From Mercenaria mercenaria (taxonomy: Eukaryota > Mollusca > Bivalvia > Venerida > Veneridae), in assembly GCF_021730395.1 (NCBI RefSeq), contig NC_069362.1:75780001-75844000 (forward strand): DNA of 64,000 nucleotides, written 5' to 3'. Below, piece by piece: positions 23,270-34,982 of this stretch. Positions within the stretch are counted from its first letter, which is position 1; each line of letters opens with the position of its first letter. Made by a program: the position numbers and the translations under genes. The notes under the pieces were generated by a model that was not told where the DNA came from, made no database searches, and was given only the letters and a program-made list of their open reading frames with translations.

Positions 23270-23875
23270 AGCTTTTTGGACGTAAATAGTTAGGACTTTG
23301 AACACAAATAATGACTTCGCTTTCTTGGTAAAAACCAACTTTCCCCATTGCTGCGTCTACTCGGTCCCATATGAAGTATATACCTGTATTTTTTCTGGTT
23401 TTCTATTTCATGCGGAGTGCGAAAATTACATACACATAATAACTTGATAATGGCAGATTTAACCTGATCGAAGAACCAACGGGAGAAAGAAGATACAAAA
23501 TCGTTGCTTTGTATATATAATATGTTTTAATTGGAATGTTTTTGTTATAGACTTGATTTTAGAAAGCGGTCATCTTGATATGTTCAATTCATTTGATAAT
23601 AAAATATTCTGGATACGACGACAATATATTTCTTTGAATCTTTGTAAGAAGGAAATATAAATAAAATACTCCATTTCAACAGACTAATTTTATTATTGGC
23701 TAAAATATGTTATTTTTCTGGACAAAAAATAGAACTTACATTGGACAAACACCTAGCACAAATTATGAATATAAATTTTACCAAAATAACTTTATCTTTT
23801 CTACATTCACTTTTCTCTAAAATACTGAACATTAAATAATAATCTGGAATATAAAATATATCATGTTTCTATAGC
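23270..23875. other. Intergenic, no feature seen
   Basis: AT-rich, no open frame of note and no repeat recognised. Confidence 0.4.
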
Positions 23876-23880
23876 AATCA

Positions 23881-24778
23881 CAGGGGCGTCGGAAGTGGGG
23901 CGCAGGGGCCGCGACCGTGGCCCCAATAATTTGCCAAAAAACGATTTTTTGTAAATTCATAAGTTGGAGTCGCAGGTCCGCGGACCCAATATTTTGTATA
24001 GTATATTAAATCAAAGAAGTATAAAATATATTTTATTATTATATTTTATTTTTATTTTAAAAATTTATTTTTATAGCTCTTTGATTAAATTTTGCTTCGC
24101 GTTAAACAATACACGCTGTCCAGATTAGTGTGTTACCGTGGTGACGGTGACACGATCGGGGGTGTTAATTGAAGTCATACGCACGTGTCCGTGATTGGAC
24201 TTAATAACGCATGAACAAATCAGCATGTTTTTAATTGGCATGTCTTTAGTCAATGGAATGTTTAAGCTATACCCAGCCGCAAAGATCTAGGGTATTAACT
24301 TATAAAATTCAGAAAAATAATTATCATGTTTTAATTTAATGAAAGAGGTAAGTGTTAAGATTTATCACACCGCTAAGATGTAAGGAATTAATTACATAAA
24401 TTGTTTTTACTAAAAAAATGATATTTCAAACAAAAATAAGAAATGAATGTAACATGAATGATTATTGTTCAATACATTAAATACAAAAAAAAAAAAAAAA
24501 AAAAAAAACATACATGTATTCTTTGTATTGCGTTATACATTATTAATTCTGATAAGAGTTTATTAAACTTTATTTTGCTTATAGTCATGTAAATAGTAAG
24601 AAAATACTGGAGACTTGAGATGCGATTCAGTACCCTTAAAATGCACCAGAACTCGCCATTTATGATCCTGTTTTGAAAAAATTTCAATTTCCCCTTACCC
24701 CCTTACGGGAGGGGGATGCCCCCCTCCCGTACCTACCCCCCTCGCGGCCCCAATATCAAACACCTTCCGACGCCCCTG
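23881..24778. mobile_element. hAT-like non-autonomous DNA transposon, 898 bp
   Basis: The terminal inverted repeat CAGGGGCGTCGGAAG is perfect at both ends, and GGGGCC blocks lie just inside. Direct repeats AATCA flank it (23876-23880 and 24779-24783). TIRs beginning CAGGGGCG are typical of hAT MITEs, although the usual duplication is 8 bp and only 5 bp are visible here. The interior is AT-rich with a 24-bp A run (about 24485-24508) and no transposase. Confidence 0.7.
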
Positions 24779-24783
24779 AATCA

Positions 24784-26411
24784 GTTGAGGTCGTTTGTAT
24801 TCAAATTATCAGAAATGGCTGCCTTTGAATTTAGAACAAAACGTAAAATGTATCTGAAAAGAAAATCTCATGTGTTCACATAAAGAAAATCTCCTTTTCA
24901 AAAGACAATTAAACAAGCACACTCGACAAAACACGTCTGGTCCACCAAAACTATATTCAAGAGCCCCTACTAGATTATTAACAACCAGTTGGGCATCACA
25001 ATTCTAGTCAATTTACCTGTTTTATTAAAACAAATTCATGAGAAATTTTAAGCCATACAGTCATACACTTCTAATATTTGTATATGTAGCAAACTGAAGG
25101 CAGGATCTACTCTACTTGCAGACGCACAAACATTGATCACTGAGTCAACACCAATGTACATATGCCAATATGTTATACTGCCAAGGACTGGTCATTGAGT
25201 TTATTAGGTCTATCATGCTTCAAGAGAAGTATGTCGCAAGGCTTTTCAGAAGGGTAAAGTATCGCATTGGCATAACTAGGTTGTTGACCGGTGCACCTTT
25301 TTATCGTCAGTCCACACACTGGGACTCTTTAGTGGAGATTTAAATGTAATTGGAGTTGAACTTTGTGTCTTGTATATATACAAACTTATTAGTAGTGTGA
25401 TCCTCCCCACAACATAGCCATCGTTGATATTTTTGACCTTTCGGAGACAAAAGGACATTCAATATTTTGCGGTTAAAACGGCAAGCTAGTTTTAAATAAA
25501 TAACACGAAATTTCAGTAATGTTACGGATTGATCACGTGTACAGTACACTAAAGGTATGTGAGAAGCACCATATTTCAACATCTAACGATTTTGATTTCA
25601 ATGATGAGGTGATACATGTAGTAACATGTGCTTGGACTGTAATACGATAAACGCGTCAAGAACTGTTCTTATTGTTCTTTTTCGTTGTTTGCAATTTAGA
25701 ATTAATTCTTTAATAGAATTGCGTGGGGTTCTGTATCATTTCTCAAATTAACTTTGTGCATAGGCATTGTTTTCGAAATAATTCTGTTTGGGAGTGATGG
25801 CTTTTTTATCTTTATTACTTCACATCATCCCAGTTCGGTTATATCTTTTGCCAAGCATCTTGATGATGCTAATATTTTGATGAAACAATCTATCTTTTTG
25901 TTTTAAGGCATTGTTTGAATTTATACAATATACCTGTCTTGACTCGATGTACTGTAATAATACATACTGAGGACTTGTCCAAAACGGCTGGAATGTACAA
26001 TCTTACCAAGGCCGTTTTTTGACTGATCAAAATATTTTGGACATCTGAAAATCACTGTTACCACACCCTGAGTTCTTAATAGTCGGATGTAAGATAAGAA
26101 TGGATATAGGCTATTATTACATAATTTATGCAACTCGCCGGTCCATACTTTGTGGTAAATGATAGGTCTATATCCAACACATTATTACTAGGTTAATACG
26201 TCAAAAATTTAAAAATGAAAGAGATAAGGAAAACCATTCTTGTGTGGAGCAATCGATCAAAAATTTGGTAGAAAAGTTACAATCCATTTAAAAAAGAAAT
26301 ACATGTATGTCAGTCGTCTCTGCATTTTTTCCATTGGAGCGAACTGGGACATAATAATACAGGGTTAAAGAGGTTTTATAGATATTGCGTTCATAATGAC
26401 GTAGTAGTAAG
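24784..26411. other. Intergenic, no feature seen
   Basis: About 1.6 kb of AT-rich sequence. Open frames on the minus strand at 25276-25582 and 25921-26133 lack recognisable domains and splice context. Confidence 0.4.
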
Positions 26412-26779
26412 TGTTATAATATATTATGTTATATTTTCTGGTCCTTTGGGATCATGGAGTCCATTCAACAGATGTGTGATAGAGTTCCGCCTAAGCCGGT
26501 GCTAGGGGGCGTGAGAGGTGTTGCACATTTCATTACCTCTCATGAACAGACTCAATCAAACCGAGTCTGTCATTATTATGCTTCCAAAGGATATTTCTAC
26601 AGATTTTGTTAACTACCACAACAGCAATCCTTAGAACAGACTCAATCAAACCGAGTGCTTGGTTGCTTCTATGCTTCCAAATGATCTTTTTACAGATTTT
26701 ATTGCTGTGATAAATAAATATTCTCTGACTCTATGAACTTTGTTTTACCAATTTGGTACAATGGTGTCAGAAACTCGAA
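26412..26779 (+). mobile_element. LTR fossil with primer-binding-site-like sequence
   Basis: The candidate LTR runs from TGTTATAAT to GGTACA (26412-26760, 349 bp) and is followed one base later by TGGTGTCAGAAACTCGAA, which resembles a tRNA-Leu-type primer binding site. Two internal copies of a block starting ACAGACTCAATCAAACCGAG sit about 88 bp apart. No internal coding region follows. This would be a 5' LTR left by a Ty3/Gypsy-like element; the family is a guess. It is a broken relic. Confidence 0.4.
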
Positions 26780-26953
26780 TTCATACTGAATTTATAATAA
26801 TACAAGAGCGTAACTATATGAAAGATAATGCTCATTTATTAAGCATCTTTTCCGTGAACATGTAGAATATAATTTTCAATATCTGAATTATGTAACCTTC
26901 CTTTTTAAGGTATCGCACCTGAGTTGAGGAGAGCATGTGTGTGAAAGACTTAA

Positions 26954-27906
26954 AGGGAATTCCTATAGTTTTTTATGCGCATCTTTCTGCGCAGCCGACA
27001 CTTTCTATGGAAAACTGAAATGAAGTCAACATTTGTTGAAACATGTGACAGACAACCTTAAATATGAGGAATCTTGAATGAAATAACATTTTTGATAAGT
27101 TTTATCAGTAATCAAATGTTGATACTGGTTTATGTTGTATTGACAAGTATCATGCCTGCCAGGTATCTTGCCATTTTTGTGGTTGTGTTTTCACATCGCA
27201 TTTTAGTAAAAAGACAATTGACTTAGTACTGATAAGACAATATCACCTTTCAGATTATTTAGTATTCAATTATAGAAAGAATTAAGAATTTTTAAAACTT
27301 TTTTTTAAACTTCTAGCAGATATACATGTAATCAATTTGGTCAGGTTCGCGTCATTTTTCGTCCGAACAGGTGTTGTATTCAAGCGGTCTTTACATAAAA
27401 TTTAGCCTGGTGACCCATACATTTTTAGCTATTTTTATTCTCACAATACAATTATTCACACACAAGAAAAATAGGAATTTTTTTTTCAAAATTAAAAAAT
27501 ATATTCTTCACTATGGGTATTTTTCATTGAAAAAAGTTCACAAAACAGAATAGGAAACAAGATTTATTTTTCATTTGTACCCATAATTGTAAGGATATAG
27601 TATTACAAATATGACTATGATATCTAATAAGTATATAGTAAAATCTGTAAAAAGAATCAACCATATTGTGCTGTCTTGGTGTATATTTTGGATGGTATTT
27701 ATAAAAAAGCAGAAAATTATGAAAATGTTGAAAAAATCGCTGTAAGTTTCAGCAACAGTGGGTGTGTTCAAAACAATTTTTTCACAAAAAACAAGCCTGG
27801 TGACCCATTGTTTTTATTTGTTCATTGTTTTCAGCATAAAATTTCCTATCATATATGTGAATTTGAAAAAAATCTATGAAAGGAAAAAAAACTATAGGAA
27901 TTCTCT
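26954..27906. mobile_element. TTAA-flanked MITE, 953 bp
   Basis: The ends read AGGGAATTCCTATAGTTTTT on the left and AGAGAATTCCTATAGTTTTT on the right (minus strand), with TTAA on both sides (26950-26953 and 27907-27910). TTAA duplications are the mark of piggyBac-type integration, but these ends do not match the usual piggyBac start. The interior is AT-rich and non-coding, with a direct repeat GCCTGGTGACCCAT at about 27403 and 27794. Confidence 0.7.
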
Positions 27907-27910
27907 TTAA

Positions 27911-28984
27911 GCGTGGTCTGAAAGAGGACTACAAAGGAACTTCGAAGCTTGTAAAATTGAGGCTGAAAATCGAGACCCATTAGCTCCAATCTGTGACTCT
28001 AGTCACCTGCCATTATGCTTCTTGATAATGTCGCGAGTTGGACTACAATGGCCTAAGAACAGCAAATCGTTTATTTGTTAGGCAAAGTTTCTATGCACGT
28101 TTTGACTTTCATTTTCATTACAGTCAGTATGAATTCGAATTGACAGAGCAAATTCGTGCGCATCTGATTATTTGTTACTTTTTTCAATTCCCATTTTAAA
28201 TCAAAGAGATTAGTTGTCCAATAAATACCTGGTAAATTATCGCATTAATACCGATAAATGTATCGGTTTTGTACTTTTTATAACGTTGGGAGTTACTGTT
28301 GGGGGATCTAGTCTTGGGACAAATTACAAAACCTTTTGTGGGTTCAATTCTTTTTAATGATGGTATAAGAAAACCAAGCGCCACTGTGTTTATACATTGT
28401 ACTACGTATATTCAACTTATTTTATAATGCACTTATTTCTAGGTGCAAAAATATATGAAATTGTTTTTTATAAAGTGGAAAAAATGTCCTAACTCTCTGA
28501 GAGGCTTCAGGGGAATGATCTTGGATGGTCAGATTGGCGGGAGAATTAGGAGGTTACTCATGCACATGCTGGGTAAAGTTCCCAGAAAATTCCTACATGC
28601 AGAGAGTGGTGGAACAATATGGAAGACATTAATTCGTTATTTACATCAGTTTGAGGAACATTGTACAAAACAGTACAAAACATGCCAAACAAACACCTTG
28701 CTTCAGTGTCTTTTCTATAGAACACATCACAAAAATCTAAAGTTAATGAAAATCAAGGACTCCCACGCACACTGAAAAAATGTAATCAATCGAAATGCGC
28801 TGTTACCGGGAAAACAATTGGTGCTCTGTAACCTCCGGAAATGGAAATGAATGTCCTGAATGACAGTTTGGCGGGAAGGTAGGCATTGATTCTGAAATGT
28901 TGAAAGTAAAAACTCATTAACGTATATTATTATTAAACCAAGGTTTAACCTATCCCTAACCTCTACTGTATTTGTATATCATAC
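27911..28984. other. Intergenic; one unrecognised 110-codon open frame
   Basis: The plus-strand open frame at 28443-28775 shows no motif I recognise, is lysine- and histidine-rich and has no supporting splice or promoter context, so I do not call it a gene. No repeats were seen. Confidence 0.35.
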
Positions 28985-29340
28985 GTCCAGTGCGTGCGGA
29001 CGCATTGGTAGAGATGGCTAAGACGCTTTCCTACGGAGTTGAAGGACCCCGGGCTTAATTTAAATAATGAGACCTCGGGTATTCCGATATTTCACGTTGT
29101 CTACCTCGACCAGTCAAAAAAAAAATATAACAATATTCATTTCTTGGGAACAATTATTTGGACTATGGCTACCATTGCGGTGTCTTTGTGCAATATAAGG
29201 CACTTTAGAATGTTCGCCTTCGTCGGCCCGGTAACTGCATGGGTACCAGCAAATTGCTGCGGGTAAGGTATAATTGGTTTTAACTGTTCGTAAAATAGGG
29301 TTACACAAAAGCGGGAGCTCCGATTGTTCCACAAAGTGTC
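28985..29340 (+). mobile_element. Possible tRNA-derived SINE remnant
   Basis: An A-box-like TGGTAGAGATGGCTAAGACG is followed by CCTACGGAG, like the arginine (ACG) anticodon loop, and a degraded B-box-like GGACCCCGGGCTTAATT. The rest of the element is diverged, and no flanking repeats or tail were found. Weak call. Confidence 0.3.
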
Positions 29341-29384
29341 AGTAAATAAAATTTACCTTTAAGTTAACATTTACATTTTTGTAC

Positions 29385-29795
29385 CTTTAAAGGTCAAGGT
29401 CATAATGACCCTGAGCAGTTAAACGGTTTCCGGGACGATAACTTTAGAATACTTGGGCCTAGGATCCTGAAAGTCCATAGGGAGGTTGGGCATGACCAGC
29501 AGATGACCCGTATTGATTTTGAGATCAGTAGGTCAAGGGTCAAGGTCACAGTGACCCGGAACAGTTAACCCGTTTCCGGACGATAACTTGAGAACACTTT
29601 GGCCTAGGATCACGAAACTTAATAGGGAGGTTGATCATGACCAGCAGAGGACACTATTTATTTTGAGGTCAGTAGGTCAAAGGTCAAGGTCATAGTGACC
29701 CAGAACAATTAAACGGTTTCTAGACGATAACTTGAAAAATAAAACAGATTTTTGAATACATTGAGGGGGGCATTTCGTGTTCTACACGCTCTTGT
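29385..29795 (+). mobile_element. HINE-like family A relative, 3' half
   Basis: About three family A-like units carry a perfect GGTCACAGTGACC at 29544-29556 and a DR1 (AGGTCAAAGGTCA) at 29674-29686. The 3' end is the hairpin CGTGT-TCT-ACACG followed by CTCTTGT (29789-29795). The 5' end is missing. Confidence 0.6.
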
Positions 29796-30064
29796 GCATT
29801 TTAGCAAAGTTATGGCTCTTTTTCCACTCGGCACTTTTTGGTTAAATTTTACCGGTATATGTGTCAACTAGTATCTCAGTTTGTTCACTGATCTGATCAA
29901 ACATGCAATGCACAGGTTCCACAACTCTGTTTTGCATTTTTACAAAGGTATGTCCATTATTTGGACTAAGCAATTTTTGTTTAAGTTTTGTATGTAAGCT
30001 TGTATCTCACTATCCATTAATTAGAATGGATTGAAGGTTCACAGATCCTATAACTGTGTTTTTC

Positions 30065-30810
30065 TTTCCTTGTTTTTAATCCTCCATCACGAGTGGTGGG
30101 GGGTAATAGGAATGGTCTCCATCTGTCCATCCTTCTCTCTGTCCATAACTCTTTGTGTCCACTCTGTATCTCCTAACTTCTTGAAGGATTTTCATGTAAC
30201 TTTGGTCAAATGATCACATCATCAAGACGATATGCAGAACTCTTGTATCAGCCATGTCGGCTCAAGGTCAAGGTCACAACTCGTGGTAAAAGGTTTGAGC
30301 CTTCCGTTTTGTGTCCTCTGTGTATCTCCTAAACCCCTTAAAGGATTTTCGTGAAACTTAGGTCAAATGATCACCTCATCAAGATGATGTTGAGAAGTCA
30401 TGAGTCAGCCAGTCGGCTCAAGGTCAAGTTCACAACTCCCAAGGTCAAAGGTTGGAGCCTTCCATTTTGTGTCCGCTCTGAATCTCCTAAACCCCTTGAA
30501 GGATTTTCATTAAACTTTGGTCAAATGATCACCTCATCAAGATGATGTGCAGAACTTGTGAGTCAGCCATATTGGCTCATGTGCAAGATCACAACTCAAG
30601 GTCAAAGGTTCGAGCTATGTGTCTCCAAAACCCCTTGAAGGATTTTCATGAAACTTTGGTCAAATGATCACCTCATCAAGACAATGTGCAGAACTCATGA
30701 GGCAGCCATGTTGGCTCAAGGTCAAGGTCACAAGTCAAGGTCAAAGGTTTGAGCCTTCCATTTTGTGTCCGCTCTGTATTTCCTAAACCCCTTGAAGGAT
30801 TTTCAAATTC
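30065..30810 (+). repeat. Tandem-unit element, family F
   Basis: A leader with a CACGAGTGGTGGG hairpin-like start is followed by about five units of 125-150 bp containing CCCCTTGAAGGATTTTCATG, TGATCACCTCATCAAGA and GGCTCAAGGTCAAGGTCACA. The 3' end is lost. The flanking 30811-31093 holds nothing else recognisable. Confidence 0.55.
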
Positions 30811-31093
30811 ATTCATGAACTATAAAATATACTTTACGTCAATGCTTCCACCTAATACCATCAACCCTTTCACTATCTTTAACAGCTTTGATGGTGAAGG
30901 AAGATCCCATGTGCCCCTTTGTATATTTTTTCATCACAAGCAGGTACCCGAGTAGAACCACTGACCTTCTGTAAGCCAGCTGGATGGCTTCCTCATGAAG
31001 AATTCAAGGCCCCTAGGGAGGCTCGAACCCACATGGGTTAGGGGCAAGTGATTTGAGCCCTTTTTTAAGGCTTTTGAATAGTCCGGGCTTTTT

Positions 31094-32055
31094 AGCTCAC
31101 CAGTCACAAAGTGACAAGGTGAGCTTTTGTGATCGCGCAGTGTCCATTGTCCGTCGGTGCGTGCGTCCGTGCGTAAACTTTTGCTTGTGACCACTCTTAG
31201 AGGTCACATTTTTCATGGGATCTTTATGAAAGTTGGTCAGAATGTTCAACTTGATGATATCTAGGTCAAGTTTGAAACTGGATCACATGCGGTCAAAAAC
31301 TAGGTCAGTAGGTCAAAAAATAGAAAAACTTTGTGACCTCCCTAGAGGCCATATTTTTCAACAGATCTTCATGAAAATTGGTGAGAATGTTTACCTTGAT
31401 GATATCTAGGTCAAGTTTAAAACTGGGTCAGTAGGTCTAAAAATAGAGAAACCTTGTGACCTCTCTAGAGGCCATACTTTTCAATGGATCTTCATGAAAA
31501 TTGCTCAGAATGTTCAGCTTGATGATATCTGGGTCAAGTTGGAAACTGGGTCACATGCGATCAAAAACTAGGTCAGTAGGTCTAAAAATAGAAAAACCTT
31601 GTGACCTCTCTGGAGTCCATACTTTTCAATGGATCTTTATAAAAATTGGTCAGAATGTTCACTTTGATGATACCTAGTTCAAGTTCGAAACTGGGTCAAC
31701 TGCAGTCAGAACCTAGGTCAGTAGGTCTAAATAATTATATAGGAATAAATACTTCAAATATTATCAGATCATATTTCCTAGACTGCTTAATTATAATTAC
31801 CTGATGACCCCAAGTGATTAGGGGTCACTTGACTGTGACCGTGACCTACTGACCTACTTTCTTGTTTTTTGAGATACAGCCTTGAAATTTGGATGACATG
31901 TACAGGTTTGCGCACTGATCTTAAATCTGACTTTCAGTGACCATGAATGTGACCTACTAACCTACTTTCTAATATTTTAGCATCAGTTTGCCATTTTAAA
32001 CATGTGGCTCTTATAACTTAGGTGAGCGATTCAGGGTCATCATGACCCTCTTGTT
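31094..32055 (+). mobile_element. HINE-like family G, copy 1
   Basis: The 5' end AGCTCACCAGTCAC forms a stem with GTGACAAGGTGAGC, then a TTTTGTGATCGCGCAG leader with GTCCGTCGG. About four units of roughly 150 bp follow (CTTGATGATATCTAGGTCAA, AAACTGGGTCACATGCG, AACTAGGTCAGTAGG). At the 3' side are GGTGAGCGATTCAGG, the subterminal inverted repeat, and the hairpin GGGTCAT-C-ATGACCC followed by TCTTGTT. Confidence 0.7.
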
Positions 32056-32659
32056 TAATTAATATAATGTCACATGTGCAGGTAGCTGTGGGCACAAAGC
32101 GTTTAGCTGTCAATCTCAGGGTTGTGGGTTTGAGTCCTTCGTCTGACCATCTCTTTATTTCCAAATTTTATCTGCAAACTTATCAATTATCTGATCAAAT
32201 TATGATGATTTTTGATTTTTTTTTAAAGTTATCCATTTTAACTGTTGTAGAAAAAGTTGAATAAAATTATTTTAAAAGTGTCATAGATAAAAAGACAAGT
32301 TACTTGTCACTACTGTTTCCAGAAAACAAATACACAAGTTCATGAAATACCATATGATACATAAAATAATGTAAGAATAAAAGCAATATCGATATCATTA
32401 CATAACATAACATTAAAAATGATCTAAGGAAATTTCGAACCGGTGGTAACATGTGTGGAAGTCAAACATCTTACCACTATGCCACAGTGTCAAATAGCTA
32501 TATAGGTTGTTTTATTAATACATGTATAGATATTTGTAGGATACAAATATTGTGTAAATTAACGGAAACACCCAAAAATATTGGCGAAGATTAACGAATG
32601 CCGGTCAATTTTTATTGCGGACAGTATCATAACTAATAGCTCATAATGCGGTAAGTAAT
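32056..32659. other. Intergenic, no feature seen
   Basis: AT-rich, no coding signal. A short direct repeat resembling TATCATARCYAATAGC flanks the palindrome at 32660-32754. Confidence 0.4.
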
Positions 32660-32754
32660 AGAAAGAGCATTGAAACTCTCGGGTAAATGATTTGTACGAG
32701 GGGGCGTAGCCCCCGAGTATAAATCGTTTACCCGAGAGTTTTGATGTTCTTTCT
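32660..32754. mobile_element. Foldback repeat, 95 bp
   Basis: The arms are inverted copies with several changes (AAACTCTCGGGTAAA on the left, its complement on the right), meeting at a GGGGGC/GCCCCC centre near 32705. Similar 20-bp stretches lie just outside both arms in direct orientation. It sits about 230 bp upstream of the recombinase gene start. Confidence 0.6.
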
Positions 32755-33930
32755 GTTTTGTATCATAGCCAATAGCGTAGTTCAGTAGGCGTTTTCCTTG
32801 CCATATACAGTAGTTCAATGAGTGTTTATAATCCTTGCTTTACAAATGTGTAAACCCCAGGTAAATTAAACTAATACAAGAGCAGAAAATTAATACAATA
32901 CAGTTTGCTGTCTGATGGGTCAGACACACCGGCATTTAGAGTTATGCACTTGATCAGTAAAGGTGAATATTTACTTAAGACAAAATGGACGACGGGCTCG
33001 ATGCAATTTTGAGTCAGGTGGCAGAAACCGCGGATAAAAACTACTATGAGTTACTAAATGAAAGTAGTGACAATTTATTTCTATCTCAAGTACCTCTGGA
33101 TTGTTACGATATTAAACAGGATAATAACATTGCTGAAGCTTCCTTTGATCTTGGATTAGACTTTCTGTTCGAGACTGAACAAAATGCAGTATCTGACGAC
33201 AGCGCGTTGCTAAAACCACAGAGTTTGGAAATGAAATGCGAAAGTGATGACCGTGAAAGTGAAAACCCGTCACGGACAAGGAAATTGAAGAGCTTAAATC
33301 CTCGAAACGAAACAAAAACACTCAGTGGGCGTATAAAGTTTTCGAAACCTGGCGACAACACCGTGATTCGAATAACATACCAGAACTTCATTCTATGGAC
33401 AAATCAGTGTTGTCATATTGGTTAATACCTTTCGTAATGGAAATAAAAAACCAAAAAGGAGAGGATTACCCCCCGAAATCTTTGTATCTTGTCATGTGTG
33501 GACTTTTAAGGCATTTACGCGAGCATGGAGTGCACGACATGAACTTTCTTGATAAAAACAATCCCGCATTTGCTGAATTTTATTCTGTACTGGATAGTAA
33601 AATGAAAAATCTGCTAGATCAAGGCCTTGGCACTGACACAAAACAAGCCGATCCAATTTCTGGTGATGACGAAAACAAATTATGGGAGTCCGGTGTTTTT
33701 GGCATGAAAGACTCTAAAACTTTGCAGCTGACTGTGCTTTTTTTTGCATGCAAGTTGTTTGGCTTAAGAGGTCGTGATGAACACTGGTCTTCAATGTGAC
33801 CAGATTGAAATTGGTGAAGATAGTGAAGGACGTTTCATACGATTCATTGGCCGAGGATCTAAAACCTACCATGGTGGACTAGGCCAGATGTCTATAAATA
33901 ACAAAGATATAAAACACTACTGTACACCAG

Positions 33931-34563
33931 GTATGCAAATTTTTATTGAGCCTTCTACAGTTTTTAAACAATTTTACGCATTGCTTAAACACTTGGCTGA
34001 ATTATTTTATGTTAGTTTATTAAGTCAGCCTACTTCTTGCATTACCGTTCAATTCCTTGTCAGTTATGCACATTTAAAAGAATATTTGAGCCGCACCATG
34101 AGAAAAACAACATAGTGGTTTTGCGGCCATGATGGATCCAGACCAGCCTGCGCATACGCGGATCCATGCTGTTCGCTCATTAATTGCAATAGGCTTTGAA
34201 AGTGAACAGTGTGGATCCTGGCCAGACTGCGTGGATGCGCAGGCTGGTCTTGATCCACGCTGGTCGCAAAACCACTATGTTGGTTTTCACATGGCGTGGC
34301 TCATTTTACCATTTTAAGACCTAGGGATGTAAAAAGACTTCGACTTGGTGACAGGGGCGGATCCAGGAAAGTTCTCCTTGGGAAGGGGATTCCTACCAAA
34401 TTCTACCTGCGTGGATCCCTCTGAACCCAGCTGGAACCGCCAGAGTCTGGAAGTTGGTTGGACCAGACTAGTGATAGGAATTTAATTATTGCAACCCCAG
34501 TAATTCATTGACCATAAACTATAAAATGTCACTCTCCAGGCTAATTTTGTTTTTAATTCACAG
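33931..34563 (+). other. Intron of the Crypton-like gene, 633 bp
   Basis: The donor is CACCAG|GTATGC and the acceptor is TTTTTAATTCACAG|GTCCACG, with a pyrimidine-rich stretch before it. Joining at these sites keeps the recombinase frame and reads CTPGPRC across the junction (phase 1). A MITE lies inside. Confidence 0.75.
34088..34302. mobile_element. 215-bp palindromic MITE inside the intron
   Basis: The ends read GAGCCGCACCATGAGAAAA and, on the other strand, GAGCCACGCCATGTGAAAA; the arms stay inverted through ATCCAGACCAGCCTGCGCAT. ATTT flanks both sides (34084-34087 and 34303-34306). A second copy begins at 63868. Just downstream, at about 34355, is a CAGGGGCGGATCCAGG stretch like the end of a hAT MITE. 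Confidence 0.7.
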
Positions 34564-34982
34564 GTCCACGCTGCATGGCCACGCATTTTGAAACGTATAT
34601 AAATGCCGTAGGTAACGATGGTGATTTCTACAAGAGGCCTCTTCCTGCTATGCCTGGGAACTCGATCCGGTATGGACATCAGCAAGTCGGTGTGAACACT
34701 CTCACTAAATTCATGAAAGAAATAAGTCAGAGGGGATCTTTGAAAGGTGTATATTCCAATCATAGTGGGAAACGAACATGTGCAACCAGCATGTACGAAG
34801 CTGGTATAGACGAGCAGGATATTATGGACAGGACAGGTGATAGATCTGTTACTGCTGTCAGAAAGTATAAACGCTTGAACGATAAAATCCGTAAAAAGGT
34901 GTCCAATGTACTGGACCCAAATTCTGACGTCAGCTTATCCATGACGAAAAGGAACGAGCAAAGTGACGATGACAAAGAAATT

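Noticed and set aside
28443-28775. 110-codon plus-strand protein
   Set aside because: No domain, no splice or promoter context and no repeat partner; length is within chance for this much sequence.
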